47,544 bases of DNA from Candidatus Nutricula glyptotermitis (lineage in GTDB: Bacteria > Actinomycetota > Actinomycetes > Actinomycetales > Bifidobacteriaceae), in the NCBI GenBank assembly GCA_031263495.1, contig JAISFQ010000149.1:1-47544 (forward strand), written 5' to 3'. Position numbers and translations under genes: made by a program. Position 1 is the first letter of the stretch; each line of letters begins with the position of its first letter. Positions 25,690-36,894 of this stretch are shown here, piece after piece. The notes beneath the pieces are model-generated. The model made no database searches, had not been told where the DNA came from, and saw only the letters and a program-made list of their open reading frames with translations.

Positions 25690-26010
25690 AATCGGAATTC
25701 ATTTCATTCATACTTTTATTGCGCTGGCGTATGGTTTCGCCTACGGCGCAACAATACTTGCGCATTGCTTGGATTTTTCAATATGAAAAATCCAAGCCTC
25801 TGCTGTGAAGCTGCTTTTAGTTTAAGAGTTGCTCTGCTGCAGGGTGGCTTGGCTTTGCGTAGCCAAGCCAAGCCGTAGCGCAACAAAGAAAACAACAAGC
25901 GAAAAGCGAAGTTGTTTTCTATGTTGCGCGAATAAAAGTGTGAGGCGTAAGCCGAACTCCGTTTTGTACGTAGCAAGGAGTACTCTTAATGCCACTGAGT
26001 ACTCTTTTTT
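25690..26010. repeat. Repeat A, copy 3
   Basis: It has the same order of hairpins as copy 1. The 14-bp GCTTGGATTTTTCA stem has loop ATA. GGCTTGGCTTTGC faces GCCAAGCCAAGCC. GCGCAACAAAGAAAACAAC faces GTTGTTTTCTATGTTGCGC, a stem whose sequence differs from copy 1 but still pairs, and GTGAGGCGTAAGCCGAACTC follows. It is non-coding. Confidence 0.85.
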
Positions 26011-26110
26011 CAGAATTCCGTATAGGAAAACGCGATTGAGCGTTTGACCCAACGAAGTGTAGCGTGATGCGGAATCTTAAAATAGTGCGTGAGCGATAGC
26101 GAACTCCTTA
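26011..26110. repeat. Repeat B, copy 5, with inserted module D
   Basis: CAGAATTCCGTA is followed by the module-D hairpin in reverse (26024-26050, stem AACGC/GCGTT). After it come AACGAAGTGTAGCGTGATGC, GGAATCTTAAAA and the hairpin GTGAGCGATAGCGAACTC. It ends 14 bp beyond the gatB stop codon. Confidence 0.75.
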
Positions 26111-26123
26111 TAATTGGAAAGTT

Positions 26124-27626
26124 CTATTTTTCCGCGAGTATTATCTCCCGCACTTTCTTAGCGTCCGCCTTACCCTGCGACTTTTTCATCACAATGCCGA
26201 TTATAACGCCGATTGGTTGCATGTTGCCGTTCCGCAGTTTTTCAGCAACATCGGGCTGCTCAGCAAGTGCTTCTTGGACAAACTTTTTGAGCGCAGAATC
26301 GTCGGACACAATCTCTAAGTTCTCGTTCGCGACGATTTCGGCAACTGTGCCTTTGCCTGCAATGACGTCTGTGATGATTTTACGCGCAATTTTATCGTTT
26401 ACCTTGCCGTCGTCGATAAGTTTTTGTATTTCAGCGACATTTTCAGGCGTTATCGCGAGGTCAGTTAGCGAAAGTGACGCTTCTTTTGCAATGCGCGAAA
26501 GTTCGCCGAGCCACCACTTTTTCGCATTGTGCGCACTCGTTCCATGCGTAACTGTCATTTCGACTAATGCTAATGCGTCGGCGTTCAGCACGTCTTGCAT
26601 GTCTTTTGGCGAAAAACCCCACTCTTTTGTTAGGCGTGCACGCTTGTGAGCAGGCAGTTCAGGCATTTCTGCGCGGATTTGGTCAATCCACTCGTCACTT
26701 ATAACGACTGGAACTAGGTTCGGTTCGGGAAAGTAGCGGTAATCGTCAGCGTTGGACTTTTCGCGCCCTGAGGTGGTGGAAGATGTCGCTTCGTGCCAGT
26801 GGCGAGTTTCCTGCGTGACTGTTTCGCCTTCTAAAAGTATGCTTGCGTGGCGAATGATTTCGTAATGCGCGGCTGCTTCGATGCTTCTGAACGAGTTTAC
26901 GTTCTTGGTTTCGGAGCGAATTCCCAATTTACCACTGCCTTTTGGCGAAAGCGATATGTTAATATCCGCACGCACATTTCCGCGCTCCATTCTAGCATCC
27001 GAGATTTCAAGTGTTCGCGCAATATCACGCAGTTCACGGACGTATTTTGCGATGATTTCGGGTGCATTTTCGCCTGCGCCAAATACTGGTTTCGTGACAA
27101 TCTCGATTAGCGGAACGCCTGCGCGGTTGTAGTCGACGAGTGAATATTGGGCACCGAAGATTCTGCCTTCTGCACCGCCGACGTGCGTATTTTTGCCAGC
27201 GTCTTCCTCCAAATGCGCTCGCTCAATATCTATGCGAAACATTTCTGTGTCGCTAATTTGCAGGTCAAGGTGACCTTCGCCGATTGTCGGTTCGTCGGAT
27301 TGCGATGTTTGGTAGTTCTTTGTGAGGTCTGGGTAATAATAGTTTTTGCGTGCAAAATAGGACTTTTTGTTGATTTTTGCGTTCAATGCGAGTCCGAGTT
27401 TGATTGCATATTCGACTGCTTTTTCGTTCAGAACTGGCAATGCACCTGGTAGACCTAGTGAAACAGGCGAAATAAGAGTGTTCGGTTCCGCGCCAAATGC
27501 GTTCGGAGCAGAGCAAAACAGTTTCGTCTTGGTTGACAATTCAATATGCACTTCGATTCCAAACACGACGTCAAAGTGCTTGAGCGCAGTTTCATAATCT
27601 ACGTAATTTTTAGGTTCTGTCGCCAT
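26124..27626 (-). CDS. gatB: Asp-tRNA(Asn)/Glu-tRNA(Gln) amidotransferase subunit B
   Basis: A 500-residue GatB, the tRNA-binding kinase-like subunit that phosphorylates the misacylated aminoacyl-tRNA and receives ammonia from GatA. Visible motifs include VVFGIEVHIEL, CSAPNAFGAEPN, KNYYYPDLTKNYQTSQ and DYRYFPEPNLVP, with the C-terminal YqeY-like domain (about 350-500). ATG at 27626 shares its A with the gatA stop (TAATG) and has GGAGG upstream. The frame is open 26 codons further within gatA but that part is not conserved. It is complete. Confidence 0.96.
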   Translation of the reverse strand: MATEPKNYVDYETALKHFDVVFGIEVHIELSTKTKLFCSAPNAFGAEPNTLISPVSLGLPGALPVLNEKAVEYAIKLGLALNAKINKKSYFARKNYYYPDLTKNYQTSQSDEPTIGEGHLDLQISDTEMFRIDIERAHLEEDAGKNTHVGGAEGRIFGAQYSLVDYNRAGVPLIEIVTKPVFGAGENAPEIIAKYVRELRDIARTLEISDARMERGNVRADINISLSPKGSGKLGIRSETKNVNSFRSIEAAAHYEIIRHASILLEGETVTQETRHWHEATSSTTSGREKSNADDYRYFPEPNLVPVVISDEWIDQIRAEMPELPAHKRARLTKEWGFSPKDMQDVLNADALALVEMTVTHGTSAHNAKKWWLGELSRIAKEASLSLTDLAITPENVAEIQKLIDDGKVNDKIARKIITDVIAGKGTVAEIVANENLEIVSDDSALKKFVQEALAEQPDVAEKLRNGNMQPIGVIIGIVMKKSQGKADAKKVREIILAEK

Positions 27627-29173
27627 TATTTTGCCTCCGTTTTCATGTTCACTGCCTGTTTTCCGAACTGTATTTTCTCGTAAAGCGCACCGTTTTTCTC
27701 GCATAATGCCTGTTCAAGCGCAGATCCGACGAAATACAACCTGTCGTCCATTTTGCCTGGTGCCATGATTTGGAAACCTATCGGCATGCCGTCCGCGCCC
27801 AGTCCAGAAGGCAAACTCATCGCTGGTGTGCCTGCTAAATTGACTGGAATCGTCGCGATGTCATTTTTATACATCGTCACTGGGTCGGCGGTCATTTTTT
27901 CGCCAATTTTGAACGCAGTGGTCGGTGCAGTAGGCGAAATTAATGCGTCGACTTTTTCAAATGCATTCGTGAAATCGCGCTGAATTAATGTGCGAACTTT
28001 TTGTGCACTGCCATAGTAGGCGTCATAATAGCCTGATGAGAGCGCATGTGTGCCCAAAATTATGCGTCGTTTCACTTCCTTGCCGAAACCCTTTGCGCGA
28101 GTTAAGCGCATCGTTTGCTCGGCGGACAGATTATCGCCGCAGGCGCGCAGTCCGTAACGCATACCGTCGAAACGCGCCAAATTCGACGAAACTTCGCTTG
28201 GCATTAAAATATAGTATGCGGCGAGTGAGTAATCGAAACTTGGACAATCGACTGTTTGCACTTCAGCACCCATTTCTTTCAGTAACTCTACTGCCGAATC
28301 GAAACTTTTTTGCACATCGTCCGCAAAGCCTTCGCCTGTAAGTTCGCGCACAATTCCTAACTTTACGCCATGCAAATCTTGGTTTTTGCCTTTTAATGCT
28401 GCACTTGCCATTCGGTTGTGGTCGTAATCTAATGATGTCGAGTCTTTTGCGTCGTAACCACCTAAAATTCCTTGCAAATACGCGGTATCTAGGACAGTTT
28501 TCGCGCATGGACCGAGTTGATCGAGTGACGACGCCATTTCTATTGCGCCGTAACGCGAAACACCGCCGTAAGTAGGCTTAACTCCGACAGTTCCAGTGAG
28601 TGCGGCTGGTTGGCGAATCGAACCGCCTGTGTCCGAACCGACTGCGAGTGGCGCGAGTGATGCCACAATTGCCGCCGCCGATCCACCGCCTGACCCGCCT
28701 GGAACTTTCGCCAAATCCCATGGGTTGTGCGTGATTTTATAGCCCGAATACTCAGTTGACGAGCCGATTGCGAATTCGTCCATGTTTGTTTTGCCTAAAA
28801 TCGGCAGTTTTGCGTCCTTAATTTTCGTCACAATGTGCGCGTCGTATGGCGGAATCCAGCCTTCCAAAATCTTGGACGCTGCAGTCGTTTGTATGCCTTT
28901 TGTGACTACGATATCCTTAATTGCGATAGGAACGCCTGCTAGCGGGTGCAATTTCTCGCCTTTCGCACGCAAATCGTCAACTTCCTTCGCGGTTTTAAGC
29001 GCTACGTCATCGGTTACTGTGAGATACGCGTTTACCTGCTCATCAAGCGCGTGAATGCGGTTTAGGTACGCACCAGTCAATTCAGTGGACGAAACTTGCT
29101 TTGCGTTAAGAAGTTCAGCCTGCTCATGCGCGGTAAGTAAAGTTAAATCGTTAGTGTTAATGTTATTCGCCAT
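27626..29173 (-). CDS. gatA: Asp-tRNA(Asn)/Glu-tRNA(Gln) amidotransferase subunit A
   Basis: A 515-residue amidase-signature enzyme that releases ammonia from glutamine for GatB. The Ser-cisSer-Lys triad is visible: K86 in PIAIKD, S161 in PGGSGGGSA, and S185 in [10 protein letters not shown]. Family members usually have GGSSGGS; here the second Ser is Gly, which is not the catalytic one. ATG follows the gatC stop without a gap (TAAATG), with GGAGG upstream. It forms an operon gatC-gatA-gatB. Confidence 0.97.
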   Translation of the reverse strand: MANNINTNDLTLLTAHEQAELLNAKQVSSTELTGAYLNRIHALDEQVNAYLTVTDDVALKTAKEVDDLRAKGEKLHPLAGVPIAIKDIVVTKGIQTTAASKILEGWIPPYDAHIVTKIKDAKLPILGKTNMDEFAIGSSTEYSGYKITHNPWDLAKVPGGSGGGSAAAIVASLAPLAVGSDTGGSIRQPAALTGTVGVKPTYGGVSRYGAIEMASSLDQLGPCAKTVLDTAYLQGILGGYDAKDSTSLDYDHNRMASAALKGKNQDLHGVKLGIVRELTGEGFADDVQKSFDSAVELLKEMGAEVQTVDCPSFDYSLAAYYILMPSEVSSNLARFDGMRYGLRACGDNLSAEQTMRLTRAKGFGKEVKRRIILGTHALSSGYYDAYYGSAQKVRTLIQRDFTNAFEKVDALISPTAPTTAFKIGEKMTADPVTMYKNDIATIPVNLAGTPAMSLPSGLGADGMPIGFQIMAPGKMDDRLYFVGSALEQALCEKNGALYEKIQFGKQAVNMKTEAK

Positions 29174-29482
29174 TTAATCCTCCGCCAATATTTGTGGAAC
29201 CAAAAACATTCCGTCCTTCTGTTTAGGCGCTGCTGCGAGTGCACTTTTTTGCTCCAAAGTTTCGCCAACTGCGTCCTTTCTGAACACATTTTCGAGCGCA
29301 AACGGATGCGTAGTCCGCTCAACGTCATCATTCGCGACTTCCTGCACCTTGTTGATAGCGTCCGAAATCACGTTAAGTTCGCTGGTCAGCTCGTCTAATT
29401 CCTGCTCACTGAATTCAATTCGCGCCAAATCCGCCAAATGCTTGACTTTCTGCACCGAAAAATTCGTCTCTGCCTTTTCCAT
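29174..29482 (-). CDS. gatC: Asp-tRNA(Asn)/Glu-tRNA(Gln) amidotransferase subunit C
   Basis: A 102-residue small subunit that wraps around GatA and GatB and stabilises the complex. It has the usual start region (VQKVKHLADLARIEFSEQEL) and the ending KDGMFLVPQILAED. There is no ribosome site before ATG at 29482. A TATACT -10 lies 7 nt upstream, so the mRNA may be leaderless. Confidence 0.93.
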   Translation of the reverse strand: MEKAETNFSVQKVKHLADLARIEFSEQELDELTSELNVISDAINKVQEVANDDVERTTHPFALENVFRKDAVGETLEQKSALAAAPKQKDGMFLVPQILAED

Positions 29483-29489
29483 GGTTAAA

Positions 29490-29495
29490 AGTATA
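29490..29495 (-). promoter_or_regulatory. -10 element of gatCAB, likely leaderless start
   Basis: TATACT on the minus strand ends 7 nt before the gatC ATG, so transcription should begin at or next to the A of the start codon. No convincing -35 is visible; the upstream DNA is TAATTAATAGTTAAT-rich. Confidence 0.4.
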
Positions 29496-29545
29496 CACCT
29501 TTTATTTAATTAATAGTTAATAATTAATAATGAATAATTAGTAAG

Positions 29546-29608
29546 GAGTAAGGAGTAAGGAGTAAGGAGTAATGAGTAATGAGTAATGAGTAATGAGTAA
29601 TGAGTAAT
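29546..29608. repeat. Heptanucleotide array, 9 units
   Basis: Three GAGTAAG units are followed by six GAGTAAT units, preceded by TTAATAATTAATAATGAATA. It lies 50 bp upstream of the gatC -10. Confidence 0.9.
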
Positions 29609-29643
29609 GAGATTCGGAGTTCGCTATCGATCGTACTCTCTCT

Positions 29644-29779
29644 CAGAATTCCGCACGTAGATGCGGAATCTTAAAACTAGTGTGAGCGCATGCGAACACC
29701 ATTAAATGCATTCGCTTCGCTCATACATTAATTAAGATTCCGCATCTCGCTACACTTCGTTTCGCGGTGCGGAATTCAG
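29644..29779. repeat. Repeat B, copy 6 (complete)
   Basis: A full element. It begins CAGAATTCCGCACG and TAGATGCGGAATCTTAA, with the hairpin GTGAGCGCATGCGAACAC. The closing arm is TTAAGATTCCGCATC, TCGCTACACTTCGTTTCGCG and GTGCGGAATTCAG. It lies between the nadE and gatC ends of the gap 29483-29851, which has no gene. Confidence 0.85.
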
Positions 29780-29851
29780 AACAGGGGGTACTAGATGAGA
29801 ATGTAAGTCAGTTCGTACAACCCACATATTCTGGAACGCCATCTGTATGCG

Positions 29852-31507
29852 CTAAAACCGAGACGTAATCGGCAACCGTCTATCTCTGCCAAATGCGAGC
29901 GCGCTTACTTTTGGTCCAGGCGGATATTGACGACGCTTCCATTCGGCGCGATCCACCATGCGCACCACTTCCTCGACCAATTCGCGATCGTAGCCAGCGT
30001 TAATTAACTCATCTTTGCCATGCGCATTTTCGACGTATAACTCAAGCATTGCGTCCAAAACAGCGTAGTCAGGCAGGGAATCTTGGTCTTTTTGGTCTGC
30101 ACGAAGTTCAGCGCTTGGCGGTTTTGTGATGGAGTTTTTGGGAATTACCGAGCCGTTGTTTTTCTCAAACTCGTGCCCATTTCGCCAAACTGCAAGTTCA
30201 TAAACTTTGGACTTCAAAACGTCTTTTATTGGCGCAAAACCACCGACCGCGTCGCCATAAATCGTCGAATAACCGACTGCGAGTTCAGATTTGTTGCCAG
30301 TAGCAATTACGAGCGCGGATGGGTTGGTGTTTGCGTAATTCATCAAAATGTTGCCACGAATACGCGCTTGTATATTTTCCTGCGCGACGCTGCTCATCCG
30401 AAGTTCTGCGACATATGCGTCGTAAATTGGCTCGATTGACTGTATGCAATGTTTGAAACCGTTCAAGTTAACTGTTTCAAGTGCGTCGTCGATAGAACTT
30501 TTGGACGAAAACTTGGAAGGCATTAAGATTCCCATTACGTTTTTTGCGCCGACTGCGTCCTTTGCAATTACAGCACACAATGCAGAGTCGATTCCGCCAG
30601 ATAACCCCAGCACGACTTCGGTAAACCCATTCTTTTGCACATAATCGCGAAGCCCCAAAACTAGTGCGCGATAAATCGACTCGGTGTCGTAAGATTCGGA
30701 ATGTAACGCAAAGTTTTCCTGAGTAGGCGAGTTGTTTTTCTCGATGTCAACGACAAGTAATTCTTCGCGAAACTTTTTTGCCCGCGCGAACACTTTACCG
30801 CGAAACATGCAAAAACTTGCACCGTCGAACACCAAATCGTCCTGCCCACCGACCATATTTACATAAGTTAACGAAATGTCAGTGCCGTGAATTAGTTGGC
30901 GCGCAATATTGTAACGAGTCGACTGTTTTCTTACCTCAAACGGCGACGCATTAATGACGATTATGTGGTCAATGCGCGAATCTTTGTTGGTCGCCTTGAC
31001 GCGATCCGAAATCTGCTCCAAGTTCCAAATGTCTGCGCAGATAAAAAGCTGAAATCTCTCGCCATTCAGTTTGAAACTACCTTCTGACGTGCCTTCTTCA
31101 AACACGCGATATTCGTCAAAAACGCCAGTATTCGGCAAAAGATGCTTATCGTACTTCGTGATAATCTCGCCATTTAATATAGCATACGCAGAGTTTCTTG
31201 CGATTGCGACTCTATTCGCGTCAGGCGTGCGTTTTGTAGGCGAAAGCGTGCCGATGACTAGCATCAAATCAAGCATATCTTCGTCCGAACTGCGAGCGAC
31301 CAAAAAGTTGAGCGCGCGCTTTGATGCTTCCAAAAACGATCTCCTGAGTGCCAAATCTTCGACTGGGTAACCCGTCAACGCCATTTCAGGAAACACTACG
31401 ATACTTGCGCCTTTTTTCTTTGCGTCGACCGAAAACTGAATGATTTTCTTGAGGTTTCCGTCAAAATCGCCTACTGCACAGTCAATTTGGGCTAATGCTA
31501 TTTTCAT
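29852..31507 (-). CDS. nadE: Glutamine-dependent NAD+ synthetase
   Basis: A 551-residue two-domain enzyme that amidates nicotinic acid adenine dinucleotide to NAD+ with ATP. The N-terminal nitrilase-like glutaminase has E41 (VFPEMALTGYP), K121 (DKHLLPN) and C157 (FICADIW). The C-terminal synthetase has the P-loop LSGGIDSAL at about 302-310. The length is shorter than the M. tuberculosis-type enzyme (about 680) and matches the compact bacterial form. ATG shares its A with the gyrA stop (TAATG), so it is translated from the gyrase mRNA. Confidence 0.95.
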   Translation of the reverse strand: MKIALAQIDCAVGDFDGNLKKIIQFSVDAKKKGASIVVFPEMALTGYPVEDLALRRSFLEASKRALNFLVARSSDEDMLDLMLVIGTLSPTKRTPDANRVAIARNSAYAILNGEIITKYDKHLLPNTGVFDEYRVFEEGTSEGSFKLNGERFQLFICADIWNLEQISDRVKATNKDSRIDHIIVINASPFEVRKQSTRYNIARQLIHGTDISLTYVNMVGGQDDLVFDGASFCMFRGKVFARAKKFREELLVVDIEKNNSPTQENFALHSESYDTESIYRALVLGLRDYVQKNGFTEVVLGLSGGIDSALCAVIAKDAVGAKNVMGILMPSKFSSKSSIDDALETVNLNGFKHCIQSIEPIYDAYVAELRMSSVAQENIQARIRGNILMNYANTNPSALVIATGNKSELAVGYSTIYGDAVGGFAPIKDVLKSKVYELAVWRNGHEFEKNNGSVIPKNSITKPPSAELRADQKDQDSLPDYAVLDAMLELYVENAHGKDELINAGYDRELVEEVVRMVDRAEWKRRQYPPGPKVSALAFGRDRRLPITSRF

Positions 31508-34230
31508 TACTTTACCACCGATTCTGCTGTTTCGCTAGTTTCCACTACAGCGGCTTCTGCTGTTTCGCTGTCAACAGAAAGTTCGTCGCTTTTCGCACTT
31601 TCAGCATCACTCTCGCCCTTGTCGAGCACGAAGTTTTTGGCAATCGAAACTATGCTGTCACCTTCGTCAAACTTCGCGAAAATTACGCCTGAAGATGCCC
31701 TGCCAGTGCGCCTAATTTCGCCAACTTCCGATTTTATGATGTTTCCAGATTGCATTACCGCCAAAATCTCGTCCGCGTCCGTCACAATAAGCATGTCGAT
31801 GAAGTTTCCAGTTTTTTCGTTGATGTTTGCAACTTTTACGCCCTTTGACCCGCGATTCGTCTTTCTATAATCGACGACTGGGCTGCGCTTCGCATAACCG
31901 TTTTCCGTGATTACGAGCAAATCTATGTTCTCTAAATCGTCGGATTCGTTCAAAACTGTGGCTTTTAACAGGTGATCGCCGTCTACATAACGTTGCCCCT
32001 TGTTGCCAGCCGCGATTCTGCTCATCGGTCGAAGCATCGAGTTGGTAAGCGAAAATCTAGTCGCCATGCCTTTTTTGGAAACCATGAATATTTCGGAACT
32101 TTGGTTACAAATGCTGACGCTGATTAACTCGTCATCGTCGCGAAGTTTTAACACAATAACGCCACGTGACGCGGCTATTTTCGAATCCAAATCGGTCAGT
32201 GGAGTTTTCTTGACTATGCCATTTTTAGTCGCGAACACTATATATTCTGCGTCCGTAAACGAACCAATGTCGACTATTTCCTGAACTTTTTCGCCTTCCA
32301 TAAGTTGCAACAAATTCGCCACGAACTGCCCTTTTGAACCGCGCGAACCGTCCTGAATCTGATACGCCTTTAACTTATACATTCTGCCGAGATTCGTGAA
32401 AAATAGCAAAGTTCTGTGCGTCGAAGTTACCAAAAAGTGCTCGACGACATCGCCTTCTTTGAGTTTCGCTCCACGCACACCTCTGCCACCGCGGTGTTGC
32501 GTTTTGTAATTATCAGCAGTCGTGCGCTTGATGTAGCCTTCGCGAGTCATAGTGATGACGATTTCTTCTTCTTTGAGCAGGTCTTCGATGTCAAATTCGC
32601 CTGGATCTGGCAAGATTTCGGTGCGGCGCTTGTCCTTATATCTGCTCGTAACTTCGTCCATTTCATCGCCTACAATCTGCCTTTGGCGTTCAGGCGAAGA
32701 GAGTATGCCATTCAAATCAACTATGCGCGCTTCCAGTTCTGCGTGCTCATCGACTATCTTTTGCCTTTCCAATGCTGCAAGACGGGATAGTTGCATTGCC
32801 AAAATTGCGCGCGCTTGCACGTCGTCGATATTCAAAAGCCCTTTCAAACCTTCGCGCGCAGTGTCAACATCTTTTGACGCACGAATCAATGCAATGACCT
32901 CGTCAATCGCGTCCAGTGCTTTCAAATACGCGTTCAAAATGTGTATGCGTTCTTCAGCCTCGCGCAACAAATATTCAGTGCGCCTGACGATTACCTCGAT
33001 TTGATGTTTCGTCCAGTAACGAATGAAGCCGTCGAGCGATAAAGTTCTCGGTACGCCGTCTACAAGCGCGAGCATATTTGCGCCAAAACTCTCCTGCAAC
33101 TGCGTGTGTTTGTAAAGGTTATTTAGTACGACCTGCGGATTTGCACTTTGTTTTAGCACGATTACTAAGCGCTGACCAGTTCTGCCAGAAGTTTCGTCGC
33201 GCATGTCCGAAATGCCTTCAATCTTGCCATCGCGCACAAGTTCCTTAATCTTTGCAGCAAGTTTATCGGGGTTGACCTGATATGGAAGTTCGGTCGCGAC
33301 CAACTGCACTCTGTTGCCACGAATCTCTTCTTCGACGACTTTCGCACGCATAGTAATAATGCCACGACCTGTGCGATATGCGCTTTCGATACCTTTTTTG
33401 CCCAATATCGTAGCCGCAGTAGGGAAATCTGGACCTTTTACAATGCCAAGTAACGCTTCCAAAAGTTCTGAGCGAGTTGCGTCGTAATGATCCAAATGCC
33501 AATGAACGGCTTCGGTCAGTTCGGAAATGTTGTGTGGCGGAATATTTGTCGCCATGCCAACTGCGATTCCAGCGGATCCGTTCGCAAGTAGGTTCGGAAA
33601 ACGCGCAGGTAAAACGCTAGGTTCTAAGTTCTTGCCGTCGTAATTGGGCTCAAAATCGACCGTTTCTTTCTCAATATCGCGCACTAATTGCATGGCAAGT
33701 GGAGCCATTTTGCACTCGGTATAACGTGGCGCAGCAGCACCTTCCAAGCCAGGCGAACCAAAGTTTCCCTGCCCATCGATCAGTGGATATCGCATCGACC
33801 AATTTTGCACCAAACGCACCATCGCGTCGTAAATTGCTGCGTCGCCGTGCGGGTGATATTTACCCATTACATCGCCGACCACGCGCGAACACTTGTTGTA
33901 GCCCCTGTCAGGACGGTAACCACCATCGAACATCGCGTAAATAATGCGCCTGTGAACTGGCTTCATGCCGTCGCGAACATCTGGTAATGCACGAGAAACA
34001 ATCACGCTCATCGAGTAATCTAAGTATGCACGCTTCATTTCGGTCTGCAAATCGACCGCTTCAATATGCCCATGCACCACTAAATTGCCATCAGAATCGA
34101 TTACTGGCTCATTTTCTGTTGCAGTGCTATTTTCTACTGCGTTTTCTTGCACGCCGTTATTCGTATCAACTACTGCATCATCACTTGGTGCGTCGCTGTT
34201 CAAATCGTCTGTAAATTCGTTGTCTGCCAT
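31507..34230 (-). CDS. gyrA: DNA gyrase subunit A
   Basis: A 907-residue gyrase A, the DNA-cleaving subunit. The catalytic Tyr is Y170 (PRYTE). The quinolone region reads [10 protein letters not shown], with A131 and A132 at the positions of E. coli Ser83 and Ala84, and D135 equal to Asp87. The C-terminal wrapping domain starts with the GyrA box QHRGGRG. The N-terminus carries about 48 extra acidic residues (to about VIDSDGNLV), which some actinobacteria share in part. The C-terminal tail is Ser/Glu/Ala-rich. It lies 10 bp after gyrB and starts at ATG 34230 with AGGAC upstream. Confidence 0.97.
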   Translation of the reverse strand: MADNEFTDDLNSDAPSDDAVVDTNNGVQENAVENSTATENEPVIDSDGNLVVHGHIEAVDLQTEMKRAYLDYSMSVIVSRALPDVRDGMKPVHRRIIYAMFDGGYRPDRGYNKCSRVVGDVMGKYHPHGDAAIYDAMVRLVQNWSMRYPLIDGQGNFGSPGLEGAAAPRYTECKMAPLAMQLVRDIEKETVDFEPNYDGKNLEPSVLPARFPNLLANGSAGIAVGMATNIPPHNISELTEAVHWHLDHYDATRSELLEALLGIVKGPDFPTAATILGKKGIESAYRTGRGIITMRAKVVEEEIRGNRVQLVATELPYQVNPDKLAAKIKELVRDGKIEGISDMRDETSGRTGQRLVIVLKQSANPQVVLNNLYKHTQLQESFGANMLALVDGVPRTLSLDGFIRYWTKHQIEVIVRRTEYLLREAEERIHILNAYLKALDAIDEVIALIRASKDVDTAREGLKGLLNIDDVQARAILAMQLSRLAALERQKIVDEHAELEARIVDLNGILSSPERQRQIVGDEMDEVTSRYKDKRRTEILPDPGEFDIEDLLKEEEIVITMTREGYIKRTTADNYKTQHRGGRGVRGAKLKEGDVVEHFLVTSTHRTLLFFTNLGRMYKLKAYQIQDGSRGSKGQFVANLLQLMEGEKVQEIVDIGSFTDAEYIVFATKNGIVKKTPLTDLDSKIAASRGVIVLKLRDDDELISVSICNQSSEIFMVSKKGMATRFSLTNSMLRPMSRIAAGNKGQRYVDGDHLLKATVLNESDDLENIDLLVITENGYAKRSPVVDYRKTNRGSKGVKVANINEKTGNFIDMLIVTDADEILAVMQSGNIIKSEVGEIRRTGRASSGVIFAKFDEGDSIVSIAKNFVLDKGESDAESAKSDELSVDSETAEAAVVETSETAESVVK

Positions 34231-34240
34231 AAAAGTCCTA

Positions 34241-36379
<2,139 letters not shown>

Positions 36380-36383
36380 TTAA

Positions 36384-36412
36384 ATTATACACGAGTTTTG
36401 GGAGGAATTCAA
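36384..36412 (-). promoter_or_regulatory. gyrBA-nadE promoter
   Basis: TTGAAT (36412-36407) and a perfect TATAAT (36389-36384) on the minus strand are 17 nt apart, about 30 nt before the gyrB ATG. Confidence 0.65.
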
Positions 36413-36527
36413 CCTTTATTTCGGAGTGTGTAGCACTCTAAAATGTCTGGGATTTTTTTATGTAACTCTTTTATTTCTGCAATAACCGCTCTTCGGAATC
36501 TAGCACAACTCCACCTCAGAATTCCGC

Positions 36528-36716
36528 ACAACTCCACCTCAGAATTCCTGCGTAGGCAGGAATCTTATAACAAAGTATTGCGTAGCAATGCAATTAAAGG
36601 CATTCGCCTAGTGGCTCATACTAGTTTTAAGATTCCGCATCACGCTACACTTCGTTTCGCGGTGCGGAATTCAGAGTGAAAGTGACTTGCTAGTACTCGC
36701 GGTGCGGAATTCTGAG
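36528..36716. repeat. Repeat B, copy 7
   Basis: It has a doubled left end (CAGAATTCCGCACAACTCCA then CAGAATTCCTGCGTAGGCAG with GAATCTTA) and ATTGCGTAGCAAT. The right arm follows (TTAAGATTCCGCATCACGCT to GTGCGGAATTCAG), then an extra GTGCGGAATTCTGAGG. The left stem uses TTCCTGC/GCAGGAA and the right stem TTCCGCA/TGCGGAA. Confidence 0.8.
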
Positions 36717-36748
36717 GTGAAGTATGAGCATAAGCGAACTCCGCATCC

Positions 36749-36840
36749 ATTACTCCTTACTCATTACTCCTTACTCATTACTCCTTGCTCATTACTCCTT
36801 ACTCATTATTCCTTACTCATTATTAACTACTCATTACTCA
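36749..36840. repeat. Heptanucleotide array (minus orientation)
   Basis: Units ATTACTC, CTTACTC and a few variants (CTTGCTC, ATTAACTACTC) fill about 90 bp just before the promoter of the second binding-protein gene. This array, repeat B copy 7 and the two divergent promoters account for the gap 36350-36894. Confidence 0.9.
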
Positions 36841-36844
36841 AGTG

Positions 36845-36873
36845 TTGCAAACGCCACCAACGCATAGTATACT
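36845..36873 (+). promoter_or_regulatory. Promoter of second importer operon
   Basis: TTGCAA (36845-36850) and TATACT (36868-36873) are 17 nt apart, 21 nt before the GTG start. Confidence 0.65.
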
Positions 36874-36894
36874 TATAAGTAGAAAGGTTTAACT

